Below, piece by piece: positions 7,604 through 16,949 of a DNA stretch of 64,000 nt. The position numbers were made by a program, and so were the translations under genes. Under the pieces are notes generated by a model. It did not search any database and was not told the DNA's origin. It saw only the letters and a program-made list of their open reading frames with translations. The stretch is from Microbacterium album. Lineage in GTDB: Bacteria; Actinomycetota; Actinomycetes; Actinomycetales; Microbacteriaceae. How positions within the stretch are numbered: the stretch's first letter is position 1; each line of letters opens with the position of its first letter. The stretch is from NCBI RefSeq assembly GCF_014643695.1, contig NZ_BMJY01000002.1:1-64000 (forward strand), in the 5' to 3' direction.

Positions 7604-9293
7604 CGGCCCGTCCGGCGGGCGCCGCGACACCCGCGACGGATCCGAGCCGCTGCGCCCGAACGACCACGTCGACGGCGCACGGCCCGACGACGACGGCGTG
7701 AACCAGCCCGCGCTCGGCGTCGTCGGATGGCTGCGCTGGGGCTGGCGCCAGCTCACCAGCATGCGCACCGCGCTCATCCTGCTGCTGCTGCTCGCGATCG
7801 CCGCGGTGCCCGGCTCGATCTTCCCGCAGCGCATGGCGAACCCCAACGGCGTGACGCAGTGGGAGCGCGAGAACCCCGACCTGTTCCCGGTGCTCGACGC
7901 GCTGCAGCTGTTCGACGTGTACCTGTCGGCGTGGTTCTCCGCCATCTACCTGCTGCTGTTCGTGTCGCTGGTCGGCTGCATCCTGCCGCGCACGAAGCAC
8001 CACTGGAAGGCGCTGCGCTCGCGCCCGCCCCGCACCCCGGCGCGGCTCAACCGGCTCGAGCACCACCTGTCGGACCGGATCGAGGGGGACGACGAGGACG
8101 CGCGGCACGCGGTCGACCTCGCGCAGGCGCAGCTGCGCTCGTCGGGCTACCGCGTCGAGCGCTACGACGGGCGCGGGGCGTTCTCGGTCTCGGCCGAGCG
8201 CGGATACCTGCGCGAGACCGGCAACCTCGTCTTCCACGCCTCGCTCGTCGGCGTGCTCGTCGCCGTCGGCGTCGGCGGCGGGTTCGCGTACACGGGGCAG
8301 CGCGTGCTGATCGAGGGGCAGACCGTCGTCAACGCGCTCGTCGACTACTCCTCGATGAACCGGGGCCGGTTCGTCTCCGAGCACGCGCTAGCTCCCTACG
8401 CGCTGCGGCTGAACTCCTTCGACGTCAGCTACGTGCCGATCGGCCAGAGCGGGCAGGGGCAGGCCGGCGACTTCTCGGCCAACGTGACCGTGCGCCAGCC
8501 GGACGGCACGGAGATCGACGACTCCGTGCGCGTGAACTATCCGCTCGACATCGGAGACGAGCGCATCTACCTGCTCGGCAACGGCTACGCACCGACGATC
8601 CGCATCACGGACGCGGACGGCACGACCGTGTTCCGCGAGTCCGTGCCCTTCCTGCCGCAGGACTCCAACATGACCTCGCTCGGCGTGGTCAAGATCGCGG
8701 ACGGCCTGCCCGAGCAGGTGGGCCTGGTCGGCTTCTTCTATCCGACGCAGGCGGAACTGGCCACCGGCGCGTTCACGTCCGCGTTCGGCGACCTCTACAA
8801 CCCCGTGCTCACGCTCAACGTCTTCTCGGGCGACCTCGGCATCGACGAGGGCGTGCCCCGCAGCGTGTACGAGCTCGACACGAGCGAGATGGAGCAGCTC
8901 ACGGGCGGCGAGACGGGCGTCGATTCGATCGAGCTGGCGCCGGGCGAGTCCGCGGAGCTGCCGAACGGATGGGGCACCATCACGTTCGAGGACGAGACGC
9001 CGGCCGACGCGGATCCCGCGCAGGTGGGGCTGAGCGAGTCGGTCAAGCGGTTCGTGTCGCTGCAGACCCACCACGACGCCTCCGCCATCTGGGTGCTCGG
9101 CTTCGCCGTGCTCGCGGTGCTCGGCCTGCTGACCGCGTTGTTCGTGCCGCGACGTCGGGTGTGGGTCAAGGCGACCCCGGACGGATCGGGCGTGCGGCTC
9201 GAGTACGCCGCGCTCGCCCGCGGGGAGGACCCCACGCTCGCGACGGCCGTCGAGCAGCTCCACACCCGCCACCGCGACGCGCTCGGCTCCTGA
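7584..9293 (+). CDS. resB: Cytochrome c biogenesis protein ResB
   Basis: A 569-residue membrane protein of System II cytochrome c synthase. After a charged cytoplasmic N-terminus the transmembrane segments are visible at TALILLLLLAIAAVPGSIFP, around AIYLLLFVSLVGCILP, near LVGVLVAVGVGGGF, and close to the C-terminus at AIWVLGFAVLAVLGLLTALF. A large extracytoplasmic domain lies between the third and fourth. It pairs with CcsB to carry haem outward and attach it to CXXCH motifs. The ATG at 7584 overlaps ccdA. Length is normal for actinobacterial ResB. Confidence 0.93.
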   Translation: MSRSRSDGPSGGRRDTRDGSEPLRPNDHVDGARPDDDGVNQPALGVVGWLRWGWRQLTSMRTALILLLLLAIAAVPGSIFPQRMANPNGVTQWERENPDLFPVLDALQLFDVYLSAWFSAIYLLLFVSLVGCILPRTKHHWKALRSRPPRTPARLNRLEHHLSDRIEGDDEDARHAVDLAQAQLRSSGYRVERYDGRGAFSVSAERGYLRETGNLVFHASLVGVLVAVGVGGGFAYTGQRVLIEGQTVVNALVDYSSMNRGRFVSEHALAPYALRLNSFDVSYVPIGQSGQGQAGDFSANVTVRQPDGTEIDDSVRVNYPLDIGDERIYLLGNGYAPTIRITDADGTTVFRESVPFLPQDSNMTSLGVVKIADGLPEQVGLVGFFYPTQAELATGAFTSAFGDLYNPVLTLNVFSGDLGIDEGVPRSVYELDTSEMEQLTGGETGVDSIELAPGESAELPNGWGTITFEDETPADADPAQVGLSESVKRFVSLQTHHDASAIWVLGFAVLAVLGLLTALFVPRRRVWVKATPDGSGVRLEYAALARGEDPTLATAVEQLHTRHRDALGS

Positions 9294-9306
9294 CCCGACG
9301 GGGCGC

Positions 9307-9408
9307 GGGCTTGGGCGGGCGTATCGACTCGCTTCGCTCGCTCAACGAGCTTTGAGCCGGGGCTTGGGCGGGCGTTTCGACTCGCTTCGCTCGCTCAACG
9401 AGCTTTGA
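9307..9408. repeat. Two tandem 49-bp repeats
   Basis: Copies at 9307-9355 and 9360-9408 differ at one position and contain the imperfect palindrome around cgactcgcttcgctcgctca. They fill most of the gap between the convergent resB and ccsB genes. The same cttcgctcgc core is found in the larger duplicated repeat near 36.2-36.7 kb. Confidence 0.9.
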
Positions 9409-9443
9409 CGGCGGGGGCTTGGACCGCGGGGCCGGGCGCTGGG

Positions 9444-10451
9444 TCAGCTCAGGCCGGAGTAGGCGTGGAGGCCCTCGAAGAACATGTTGACGATCGTGAA
9501 GTTGAAGATGACCGCGACGAAGCCCACGATCGACAGCCACGCGGAGCGTGTGCCGCGCCAGCCGCGCGTGGCGCGTGCGTGGATGTAGCCGGCGTAGAGC
9601 ACCCAGATGATGAAGGTCCAGACTTCCTTCGTGTCGAAGCCCCAGTAGCGGCCCCAGGCGTCCTGGGCCCAGATGGAGCCGGCGATCAGGGTGAACGTCC
9701 AGAAGATGAAGCCGATGATCGCGAAGCGGTACGCCAAGCCCTCCAGCGCCTCGGCGCTCGGAAGCGTGCGCAGGAAGCTGCGCTGGGGCTCGGCGCCCGC
9801 CTCGGCCGCCAGGGCGAGCCGCTCGCGGCGGGTCTGCAGCAGCTGCAGCACCGACAGCGCGAAGGCCAGCGCCAGGAAGGCCGTCGACAGCGATGCCACG
9901 AACACGTGGATGATCAGCCAGACCGACTTCAGCGGATCCATGAGCGGCACGACCTCGACGTAGAACGACAGCGTCGCCGCGCCCAGCAGCACGGTGACCA
10001 GCCCCGTCATGAACGTGCCCAGGAAGCGCAGGTCGCGCCAGAAGAGCACGCCGAGGTACACGGCCGTGATGAGCAGCGTGCCGGTCATCGCGAACTCGTA
10101 CATGTTCGACCACGGCACCCGTTCCGCCGCCACGCCGCGCAGCACCGTGCCGCCCAGGTGGAACAGGAACGCCAGCACGGTCAGCGACGTGCCGATGCGG
10201 CCCATCACCAGGCGCGGCTTCGCCACGGGCTCCCCGCCGGCAGGCGTGCCCTCGGCGGGAGCGCTCGCCCCTCCGCGCGCGCCCGCGCCGGCGAGCACCC
10301 GGTCCCTCGCGGCATCCTGACGCTCCACCGTGAGCTGCGAGCGTCGCGCCAGATCGAAGGCGTAGGCGACGAACGCGAGGGCGTAGATCGCGATCGCCGT
10401 CCAGATCAGCAGAACCGAGATGGTGTCGAGCGAGGGTGCGTCGGCGGGCAT
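9444..10451 (-). CDS. ccsB: Cytochrome c biogenesis protein CcsB
   Basis: A 335-residue multi-spanning membrane protein, the haem-handling partner of ResB. The Trp-rich WWD-type haem-binding segment is visible as WAQDAWGRYWGFDTKEVW near the C-terminus, as in CcsA/CcsB/CcmC proteins. Conserved histidines are present in LIIHVFVAS and YIHARATRGW. Start ATG 10451 is supported by a TACAAT hexamer six bases upstream. It is convergent with resB rather than in the same operon. Confidence 0.93.
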   Translation of the reverse strand: MPADAPSLDTISVLLIWTAIAIYALAFVAYAFDLARRSQLTVERQDAARDRVLAGAGARGGASAPAEGTPAGGEPVAKPRLVMGRIGTSLTVLAFLFHLGGTVLRGVAAERVPWSNMYEFAMTGTLLITAVYLGVLFWRDLRFLGTFMTGLVTVLLGAATLSFYVEVVPLMDPLKSVWLIIHVFVASLSTAFLALAFALSVLQLLQTRRERLALAAEAGAEPQRSFLRTLPSAEALEGLAYRFAIIGFIFWTFTLIAGSIWAQDAWGRYWGFDTKEVWTFIIWVLYAGYIHARATRGWRGTRSAWLSIVGFVAVIFNFTIVNMFFEGLHAYSGLS

Positions 10452-10457
10452 GGGGCG

Positions 10458-10463
10458 ATTGTA
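10458..10463 (-). promoter_or_regulatory. Leaderless -10 TACAAT
   Basis: On the minus strand TACAAT is followed by CGCCCC and the ATG of ccsB. Confidence 0.6.
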
Positions 10464-10515
10464 CGTCCGGGCACTCGCGCGTTCCCTGGGACCGCATCCC
10501 ACCCGTTTGTTTCTG

Positions 10516-10544
10516 TTGTTTTGAGTGGGTTCGTGTTGTAGTGT
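10516..10544 (+). promoter_or_regulatory. Fructose operon promoter
   Basis: TTGTTT (10516-10521) and TAGTGT (10539-10544) are 17 bases apart. The surrounding segment 10504-10545 is T-rich with repeated TGTT words, unusual in this genome and a likely binding site for the DeoR-type regulator encoded downstream. Confidence 0.5.
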
Positions 10545-10574
10545 CGATTGCTCGACGGGGAGGAAGGCCGGGGG

Positions 10575-11354
10575 ATGTACGCGACGGAGCGCAGGCAGTT
10601 CATCGAGCGGGTGCTGGTGGACGAGCAGCGCGTCGCGGTGGCCGACCTCGCCACACGCCTGGGAGTGACGACCGAGACCGTGCGCCGCGACCTCGCCACG
10701 CTCGAGCAGGCCGGCGCTCTGCGCCGCGTGCACGGCGGGGCCGTGGCCGCGGACCGGGGCAGCGTGGCGGAAGCGGACCTGCGGGAGCGGCTGAACCGGG
10801 CCGGGGCCGCCAAGCACGCGATCGCGGCGCGTGCGCTGGACGCCCTCGGGCGCGGGTTCACGGGCTCGGTGCTGCTGGACGCCGGCACCACGACGGGCGC
10901 GGTCGCGGACCAGCTGCCCGGACGGTTCGCGCCGGCGGCCGTGCACGTCGTGACGCACTCGGTCGTGCTCGCGGCCGGCCTCACGGCGGCGGGGTTCCCG
11001 GCGCTCACGACGATCGGCGGGCGCGTGCGGGGCGTCACGGGTGCCGCCGTCGGCGCGGGCACGGTCGCCGCCATCGACGCGCTGCGGCCCGACGTGGCGT
11101 TCCTCGGCGCGAACGGGCTCTCCGCGACGTTCGGGGCGAGCACCCCGGATCCGGAGGAGGCCGACGTCAAGCGCGCCATCATCCGCGCCGCCCGACGCGT
11201 CGTGCTCCTGGCCGACGCGTCGAAGTTCGGCGAGGAGTCGCTGCAGCGCTTCGCCCGGCTGGACGAGCTGGACGTGCTGGTCACGGACCGCGCGCCCGGC
11301 GGCGCGCTCGCGGGCGCCCTGCGGGACGCGGATGTGGAGGTGTGGATCGCATGA
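10575..11354 (+). CDS. fruR: DeoR/GlpR family regulator of fructose PTS
   Basis: A 259-residue sugar-responsive regulator. The N-terminal DeoR helix-turn-helix is seen in VADLATRLGVTTETVRRDLA followed by the family signature LRRVHGGA. The C-terminal sugar-phosphate isomerase-like sensor includes LDAGTTTGAVADQL and FLGANGLS. ATG 10575 is chosen for its GGGAGGA ribosome binding site; an in-frame start at 10548 lacks one. The last bases overlap fruK (ATGA), so it is the first gene of a three-gene operon. Family members usually repress and are relieved by fructose 1-phosphate or a related ester; that is inferred here. Confidence 0.9.
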   Translation: MYATERRQFIERVLVDEQRVAVADLATRLGVTTETVRRDLATLEQAGALRRVHGGAVAADRGSVAEADLRERLNRAGAAKHAIAARALDALGRGFTGSVLLDAGTTTGAVADQLPGRFAPAAVHVVTHSVVLAAGLTAAGFPALTTIGGRVRGVTGAAVGAGTVAAIDALRPDVAFLGANGLSATFGASTPDPEEADVKRAIIRAARRVVLLADASKFGEESLQRFARLDELDVLVTDRAPGGALAGALRDADVEVWIA

Positions 11355-12385
11355 TCGTGACGCTCACGATGAACCCGGCGCTGGACCGCACCGTGACGCT
11401 CACGCGCCCGCTCGCGGTGGGGGCCGTGCAGTCGGCCGAGTCGGCGCGCGAGGACGCCGCGGGCAAGGGCGTCAACGTCGCGCGCGTGCTCCGGGGCGCG
11501 GGCGCGGAGGTGCTGGCGGTGCTGCCGCTGGCCGCCGACGACCCGTACGCGCGCCTGAGCGGCGACCTGCCGCTGCGCGCGGTGCCCGTCGCGGCCCACG
11601 CGCGCGCCAACCTCGCGATCACGGACCCCGACGGCGAGACGACGAAGATCAACCTGCCCGGCCCCGGCCTCACACGAGGAGAGGCGGACGCGCTCATCGA
11701 CGTCGTCGTCGCCGCCGCGGACGCGGCCGACTGGCTCGCGCTGTGCGGGTCGCTGCCGCCCGGCGTGGGCCCCGACTTCTACCTCGAGGTCATCGAGGCC
11801 GTGCGCGACCGGGCGTCCCGCCCGCCGCGCATCGCGGTCGACACGTCGGGAGACCCGCTCATGCACGTCGTGGCCCACGGGCACGTCGACCTGATCAAGC
11901 CGAACGAGGACGAGCTCGCGGACCTGCTGTCGAAATTGCACCCCGCCCGCGGCGACGCGGCGCTGGACCCGGCCGCGCCCTCCGCCGAGCAGCAGCGCGC
12001 GGCGCTGGACGGCCTGCGGCACCGCCTGCGCACCCAGCCGGTTCCGACGGCGGCCGAGCTCGCGGCATTCGTGGTGCCCCTCGCCGTGGGCGCCGCGCTC
12101 GTCACGCTCGGCGGCGACGGCGCCGTGCTCGTGACGGGCGACGGGGCGTGGCACGCGGGCACTCCGCCCGTGGACGTGCGCAGCACGGTCGGCGCGGGCG
12201 ACAGCGCCCTCGCCGGCTACCTGCTGGCCGACCTGGCGGGGGAGGACCCGCCGGGCCGGCTCCGCTCGGCCATCGCGTACGGCTCGGCGACCGCCGCGCT
12301 GCCCGGCACGCAGCTCGCCACCCCGGCCGACCTGGCGGCCCTCGACATCGCCACCGGGGCCATCCCCGTGCGGCCCATCGCCTGA
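11351..12385 (+). CDS. fruK: 1-phosphofructokinase
   Basis: A 344-residue PfkB-family kinase converting fructose 1-phosphate to fructose 1,6-bisphosphate in the cytoplasm. The N-terminal TMNPALDRTV and GKGVNVARVL substrate motifs and the C-terminal GAGD signature with the catalytic Asp (STVGAGDSALAGYL) are all present. It begins with the ATG that overlaps the stop of the regulator, so it is translationally coupled. A stretch around 195-240 rich in Ala, including RLRTQPVPTAAELAAF, is a little longer than in short homologues. Confidence 0.93.
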   Translation: MIVTLTMNPALDRTVTLTRPLAVGAVQSAESAREDAAGKGVNVARVLRGAGAEVLAVLPLAADDPYARLSGDLPLRAVPVAAHARANLAITDPDGETTKINLPGPGLTRGEADALIDVVVAAADAADWLALCGSLPPGVGPDFYLEVIEAVRDRASRPPRIAVDTSGDPLMHVVAHGHVDLIKPNEDELADLLSKLHPARGDAALDPAAPSAEQQRAALDGLRHRLRTQPVPTAAELAAFVVPLAVGAALVTLGGDGAVLVTGDGAWHAGTPPVDVRSTVGAGDSALAGYLLADLAGEDPPGRLRSAIAYGSATAALPGTQLATPADLAALDIATGAIPVRPIA

Positions 12386-12420
12386 CGCGGCCCGCGCCGC
12401 ACGTTCCGGAGGAGGACAGC

Positions 12421-14502
12421 GTGACCAACGACACGCCCGGCACCATCACCGCCGAACTCGTCAGTCTCGACGAGGATCTCGGCCCCGACGCCCGCAGCGT
12501 GCTGCGCGCGCTCTCGCGGCGCTTCGCCGCCGAGGGCCGCGCCACCGACGCCGACGCCCTCTTCGAGGCCGCGTGGGCCCGCGAGGAGAAGGACGCCACG
12601 GGCCTGCCGGGCGGGATCGCGATCCCGCACGCGAAGAGCGCCGTTGTGACGCGGGCGTCGCTCGCGTTCGCGCGGCTTCGGCCCGGCGTCGACTTCGGAG
12701 CCGAGGACGGCCCCGCCGACATCCTGTTCATGATCGCCGCGCCCGACACGGCCGCCGAGGAGCACCTCGCCGTGCTGTCGTCGCTCGCGCGCCGCCTCAT
12801 GGACGACGAGTTCACCGCGGCCCTGCGCGCCGCGAACGACGCCGGCGACGTCGTGCGGATCGTGCGCGAGGCGATCGGCGAGGCGCCCCCGGCCGAGCAC
12901 GACGCGTCCGGGGCTGCGGGCCCGGGCGAGGCGACCGCCGGCCTGCCGGACGGTGCCGCGGGCCCGGGTGACGGCGCTGCGGAGGGCCCGGGCGGGGACG
13001 CGATCCTCGTCGACGGGCGGCCGGCCCGGATCATCGCCGTCACCGCATGCGCCACGGGGATCGCCCACACGTACATGGCGGCGGACGCGCTCACCGCCGC
13101 AGCGCGCGAGGCGGGCGTCGACTTCCGCGTCGAGCCGCAGGGCTCCAGCGGCTACGCCGCGATCGACCCGCAGGCCATCGCCGAGGCGGACGCCGTCGTG
13201 TTCGCCGTCGACGTCGACGTGCGCGAGGCGCAGCGCTTCGCGGGCAAGCCGGTCGTGCGCCGCCCCGTCAAGGCGGGCATCGAGCAGCCGCGTGCGCTGC
13301 TGGAGCTCGCGGCGCGCGCCGCGAGGGATCCCGCGGCCGAGCGCGTGCCCGGCGCGGCGGAGGCGGCGCCGGACGCGACGGCGGGTTCGACCGAGTCGCT
13401 CGGGGCGCGCATCCAGCGGGTGCTGCTGACCGGCGTGTCGTACATGATCCCGTTCGTCGCGGGCGGCGGCCTGCTGATCGCGCTGGGCTTCCTGCTGGGC
13501 GGGTTCCGGATCGACGAGGTCGCGGACACGGTCGCGCTCGAGAACTCGCTGTGGAACCTCCCCGACGGTGGGCTGGCTCAGTACCTCGGCGCCGTGGCCT
13601 TCACGATCGGCGGCCTGTCGATGGGCTTCCTCGTGCCCGCGCTCGCCGGATACATCGCGTTCGGCATCGCCGACCGTCCCGGCATCGCGCCGGGCTTCGT
13701 CGCCGGAGCCGTCGCGGTCTTCACGAGCGCCGGCTTCATCGGCGGCATCGTGGGCGGCGTCCTCGCGGGGCTGGCGGCCCTGTGGCTCGGATCGCTCAAC
13801 GCGCCGCGGTGGCTGCGCGGGCTGATGCCGGTGGCGATCATCCCGCTGCTGGCGTCGATCTTCGCCAGCGGCCTGCTGCTGCTGTTCCTCGGAGCGCCCA
13901 TCGCGGGGCTGATGAACCTGATGACCGACGGGCTGAACAACCTCGCCGCGTCGGGCCTGCTGCCGCTCGTGGGCGTCATCCTCGGCCTCATGATGTGCTT
14001 CGACCTGGGCGGCCCCGTCAACAAGGTCGCGTACGCGTTCGCCGTCGCGGGACTCGGCGCCGGGTCGGCCGACAACCCCGTGCCGTACTACATCATGGCG
14101 GCGGTCATGATCTCGGGCATGGTGCCGCCCCTCGCGCTCGCGTTCGCGTCCACCGTGCTCGACCGGCGCGGGTTCAGCGCGGCCGAGCGAGAGAACGGCA
14201 AGGCGGCGTGGCTGCTGGGGCTGTCCTTCATCTCGGAGGGAGCCATCCCGTTCGCCGCCGCCGACCCGCTGCGCGTCATCCCCGCGTCCATGCTGGGCGG
14301 CGCGGTCACGGGCTTCCTGTCGATGCTGTTCCAGGTGGGCTCGCAGGCGCCGCACGGCGGCCTGTTCGTGTTCTTCGCGATCAACCCGCTGTGGGGCTTC
14401 GCCATCGCGCTCGTGGCGGGTGTGCTCGTGAGCGGGTTCGCCGTCGTCGCGCTCAAGCGCTTCACCCGCACCCCCTCCCGCGCGGAGGCCGTCGCCGCCT
14501 GA
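12421..14502 (+). CDS. fruA: Fructose PTS transporter EIIABC
   Basis: A 693-residue three-domain permease that imports fructose and delivers fructose 1-phosphate. EIIA occupies about 1-152 with phospho-accepting His70 in IPHAKS. A Gly/Pro/Ala linker (about 153-192) leads to EIIB, where Cys210 lies in AVTACATGIAHTYM. EIIC (from about 330) has the membrane helices and GGPVNKVAYAF and SEGAIPFAAADP motifs. GTG 12421 follows GGAGGAGGA. No gene for EI or HPr lies in the window, so these must be supplied from elsewhere. Confidence 0.95.
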   Translation: MTNDTPGTITAELVSLDEDLGPDARSVLRALSRRFAAEGRATDADALFEAAWAREEKDATGLPGGIAIPHAKSAVVTRASLAFARLRPGVDFGAEDGPADILFMIAAPDTAAEEHLAVLSSLARRLMDDEFTAALRAANDAGDVVRIVREAIGEAPPAEHDASGAAGPGEATAGLPDGAAGPGDGAAEGPGGDAILVDGRPARIIAVTACATGIAHTYMAADALTAAAREAGVDFRVEPQGSSGYAAIDPQAIAEADAVVFAVDVDVREAQRFAGKPVVRRPVKAGIEQPRALLELAARAARDPAAERVPGAAEAAPDATAGSTESLGARIQRVLLTGVSYMIPFVAGGGLLIALGFLLGGFRIDEVADTVALENSLWNLPDGGLAQYLGAVAFTIGGLSMGFLVPALAGYIAFGIADRPGIAPGFVAGAVAVFTSAGFIGGIVGGVLAGLAALWLGSLNAPRWLRGLMPVAIIPLLASIFASGLLLLFLGAPIAGLMNLMTDGLNNLAASGLLPLVGVILGLMMCFDLGGPVNKVAYAFAVAGLGAGSADNPVPYYIMAAVMISGMVPPLALAFASTVLDRRGFSAAERENGKAAWLLGLSFISEGAIPFAAADPLRVIPASMLGGAVTGFLSMLFQVGSQAPHGGLFVFFAINPLWGFAIALVAGVLVSGFAVVALKRFTRTPSRAEAVAA

Positions 14503-14513
14503 CCCGCCGTCCC

Positions 14514-14590
14514 GATGTCCCAGTTGTCGTCGGTAGATGTCCCAGTTCTGGTCGGTAAGCGGGGGCTATTCCGACCGGAAGTGGGACATC
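14514..14590. repeat. 22-bp tandem repeat plus inverted copy
   Basis: Two consecutive 22-base units at 14514-14535 and 14536-14557 both begin gatgtcccagtt and end tcggta. An inverted relative, gaccggaagtgggacatc, lies at 14573-14590. The element fills the gap between the convergent fruA and YhgE-type genes and could fold into a hairpin. Confidence 0.85.
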
Positions 14591-14630
14591 GTCCGCCCGC
14601 AACGGGGGCAGGGCGGTCGGGGTGGGTGGA

Positions 14631-16949
14631 TCAGGCGGGGGACGGGGCCAGGATCGCGCGGGCCGGGAGGGTCCGGCGGCGCGCCACGGCGATCGTCGTG
14701 GCGACGAAGGCCAGGACCGCCCAGACGAGCAGGCCGGCGATCGCGGCGCCCGTGCGGCCCGTGTCCGCCACGACGCCGAGGAGCGCGTCGTACGCCGGCG
14801 CTGCCGGCAGGAACGACGCGGCCCGGGCGAGCCACGCGGGCAGCGTCGACACCACACCGGTCGCGACGATGCTCGCCCCGATGATCGCGCCGACCCAGCG
14901 CCCGGCGCCGCCCAGCACCGCGACCAGCGCCTGGTGGATCGCGGCGAACGCGACTCCGATCAGCACGCACAGGCCCAGCAGCGCGGCGGCGGTGCCGGCG
15001 TCGTAGCCCATCACGATCTGGACCACGATCGCCACCAGCAGGCCCTGCGCCGCGCCGATGATCGCGGCGGGCAGCAGCGCCGCGACGGCGAGCGTCGCCG
15101 AGGCCCGACGGGATGTCAGCGTCCGGGCCGTGAACGAGCGCATCGCCACGAAGGTGCCCAGCCCGCCGAACCACATCACGGCGGCCACGAGCAGCGGCAC
15201 CGCCGACGCGCCGAACATCGCCATCCCCTCGCCCGACGACGCCGAGACCGGTTCGGCGAGGACGGACGCGAGGCGCTCGGCCTCCGCGTCGGAGAACGAG
15301 GGCAGGGCGTCGGCCGCCTGGCCGAGGCCGTCCGCCAGCTCGTCCGCGCCGCCGCCCAGCGCGCCGATGCCCTCGCCGAGCTGCGAGACGCCGTCGGCGA
15401 GCTCGTCCGCGCCGGAGGAGAGCGCGCCCGCGCCGGTCGCGAGGCCGCGCGCGCCCTGGGCGAGCTGCCCCACGCCGCCGGCGAGCCCGTTCACGCCGCC
15501 CGCGATCTGGCCGGCTCCGTCCTGGAGGTCCCGCGCACCGCCCGCCAGTCCGTATGCGCCGGCGGCGATCCCGTCGGTGCCGTCGGCGAGCTGGTAGGCG
15601 CCGTCCGCGAGCCCACCGGCGCCGGCCGCGAGCTCGCGCGCACCGGCGGCCGCCTCATCGCCGCCGTCCGCGAGCGCGGTCAGGCCGTCCGTGAAGCCCT
15701 GTGCCTCGCCGACTGCGCCGTCGAGCCGCTGCTGCAGCTCGGGGACCCGCCCCGCGACCGCGCCCAGGTTGGACGCGGCCTGCGACGCGGACGCGGTCGC
15801 CGCGTCGGCGAGCTCCCGCAGCTGGGCGCAGTAGGCGGCGTCCTGGGTGGGGTCGCAGCGATCCGCCAGCTCGGCGAACGCCGCGGCGGATTCCGTGAGC
15901 TGGGTCGCCGCCCGGTTGAGCTGTCCGGCGATGTCCTGGTCGCGCACGTACTCCACGCCGCCGCGGATGCCGTCGACGAGCTGCTGCGCGCCGTCGGCGA
16001 GCTGGCGGTTGCCGTCTGCGATCTGCTGCACGCCGTTCGCGAGGTCGCCCGCGCCCGTGCCGATGCCGGCCATGCCGTCGGCGATGCCCCGCATGTTGCC
16101 GGCGATCTCGGCCGCCCCGTCGCCGAGCTGCTGCGCCCCGCCGCTCAGCTGCCCCGCGCCACCGGCGAGCTGGCCCGCGCCGTCGCCGAGCTGCTGCGCT
16201 CCCGACGCGGCCTGTGCGGCGCCGCCGGCGAGTTCGCCGGCGCCCGCGCCGAGCTGGCTCACCCCGCCGGCGAGCTGGCCCGCGCCGCCGGAGAGCTGAG
16301 TCGCGCCGTCCTGCGCCTCGCGCGCGCCGTCGGCGAGCTGACCCGCGCCGTCGGCGGCGTCCCCGAGCTGGTCGCCGAGGGTCGAGTAGCCGACGAACAC
16401 GTTCGACAGCGTCGCCTCGGAGAGCATCTGGCCGGTGACCGACGCGGCCACCGACGCGATCTGCGCCGTGATCGCCTGATCGACGATGCGGGCGTCGGGC
16501 GCCGTGACGACCTCGATGGTGGCCCGCTCGGGTCGCGTGTCCGAGCCGGACAGCGACTGGCCCGCGGAGGTCGCCGCGGCCGAGAAGTTCTCGGGGATCG
16601 TGACGACCGCCTGGTACGTGCCGTCCGCGATGCCGTCGGCGGCGTCGTCCTCGTTCGACAGCACCCACGTGAGGTTGCTGTCGAGGTCGTCCGAGCCCTC
16701 CACGAGGCCCGCGGCCACCTGGCGGCCGAGCGGCGTGTACTGGCCCTGCACGGTCACGGGCTCGTCGAGGTTGACGATCGCCGCCGACATGTTGTCCAGG
16801 CGCTCGGTCGGGTTGTACAGCGCCGCGACGAGCACGCCGCCGACGACCGCCGGCAGCAGGAGGACGCCGATCACGGTCAGCCACGTGACGGGCTTGGCCG
16901 TCCGGGCGCGTTCGAGGCCGGCGACGGCCAGGGTGCGGAAGCGGGTCAT
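14631..16949 (-). CDS. YhgE/Pip-type ABC-2-like membrane protein
   Basis: A 772-residue membrane protein. One N-terminal helix (TWLTVIGVLLLPAVVGGVLV) is followed by a large outer domain and a C-terminal block of about five helices. Between them (about residues 210-560) runs a long series of short Gly/Ala repeats of the form GAxxLAxGaxqL, the hallmark of YhgE/Pip-domain proteins, expected to form an extended coil. Related proteins include phage infection protein Pip and type VII secretion accessory proteins. Its ATG overlaps the stop of the upstream MMPL gene by ATGA, so both are one operon and probably one export machine. The substrate is unknown. Confidence 0.88.
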   Translation of the reverse strand: MTRFRTLAVAGLERARTAKPVTWLTVIGVLLLPAVVGGVLVAALYNPTERLDNMSAAIVNLDEPVTVQGQYTPLGRQVAAGLVEGSDDLDSNLTWVLSNEDDAADGIADGTYQAVVTIPENFSAAATSAGQSLSGSDTRPERATIEVVTAPDARIVDQAITAQIASVAASVTGQMLSEATLSNVFVGYSTLGDQLGDAADGAGQLADGAREAQDGATQLSGGAGQLAGGVSQLGAGAGELAGGAAQAASGAQQLGDGAGQLAGGAGQLSGGAQQLGDGAAEIAGNMRGIADGMAGIGTGAGDLANGVQQIADGNRQLADGAQQLVDGIRGGVEYVRDQDIAGQLNRAATQLTESAAAFAELADRCDPTQDAAYCAQLRELADAATASASQAASNLGAVAGRVPELQQRLDGAVGEAQGFTDGLTALADGGDEAAAGARELAAGAGGLADGAYQLADGTDGIAAGAYGLAGGARDLQDGAGQIAGGVNGLAGGVGQLAQGARGLATGAGALSSGADELADGVSQLGEGIGALGGGADELADGLGQAADALPSFSDAEAERLASVLAEPVSASSGEGMAMFGASAVPLLVAAVMWFGGLGTFVAMRSFTARTLTSRRASATLAVAALLPAAIIGAAQGLLVAIVVQIVMGYDAGTAAALLGLCVLIGVAFAAIHQALVAVLGGAGRWVGAIIGASIVATGVVSTLPAWLARAASFLPAAPAYDALLGVVADTGRTGAAIAGLLVWAVLAFVATTIAVARRRTLPARAILAPSPA

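Noticed and set aside
11041-14502. A 1,153-codon frame covering fruK and fruA
   Set aside because: Its first 460 codons are an out-of-frame reading of the regulator and fruK. The FruA protein begins at the GTG at 12421 with its own ribosome binding site.
15310-16370. Regular short DNA repeats suggesting a CRISPR array
   Set aside because: They encode the Gly/Ala coil repeats of the YhgE/Pip protein in frame; there are no uniform repeats and spacers.
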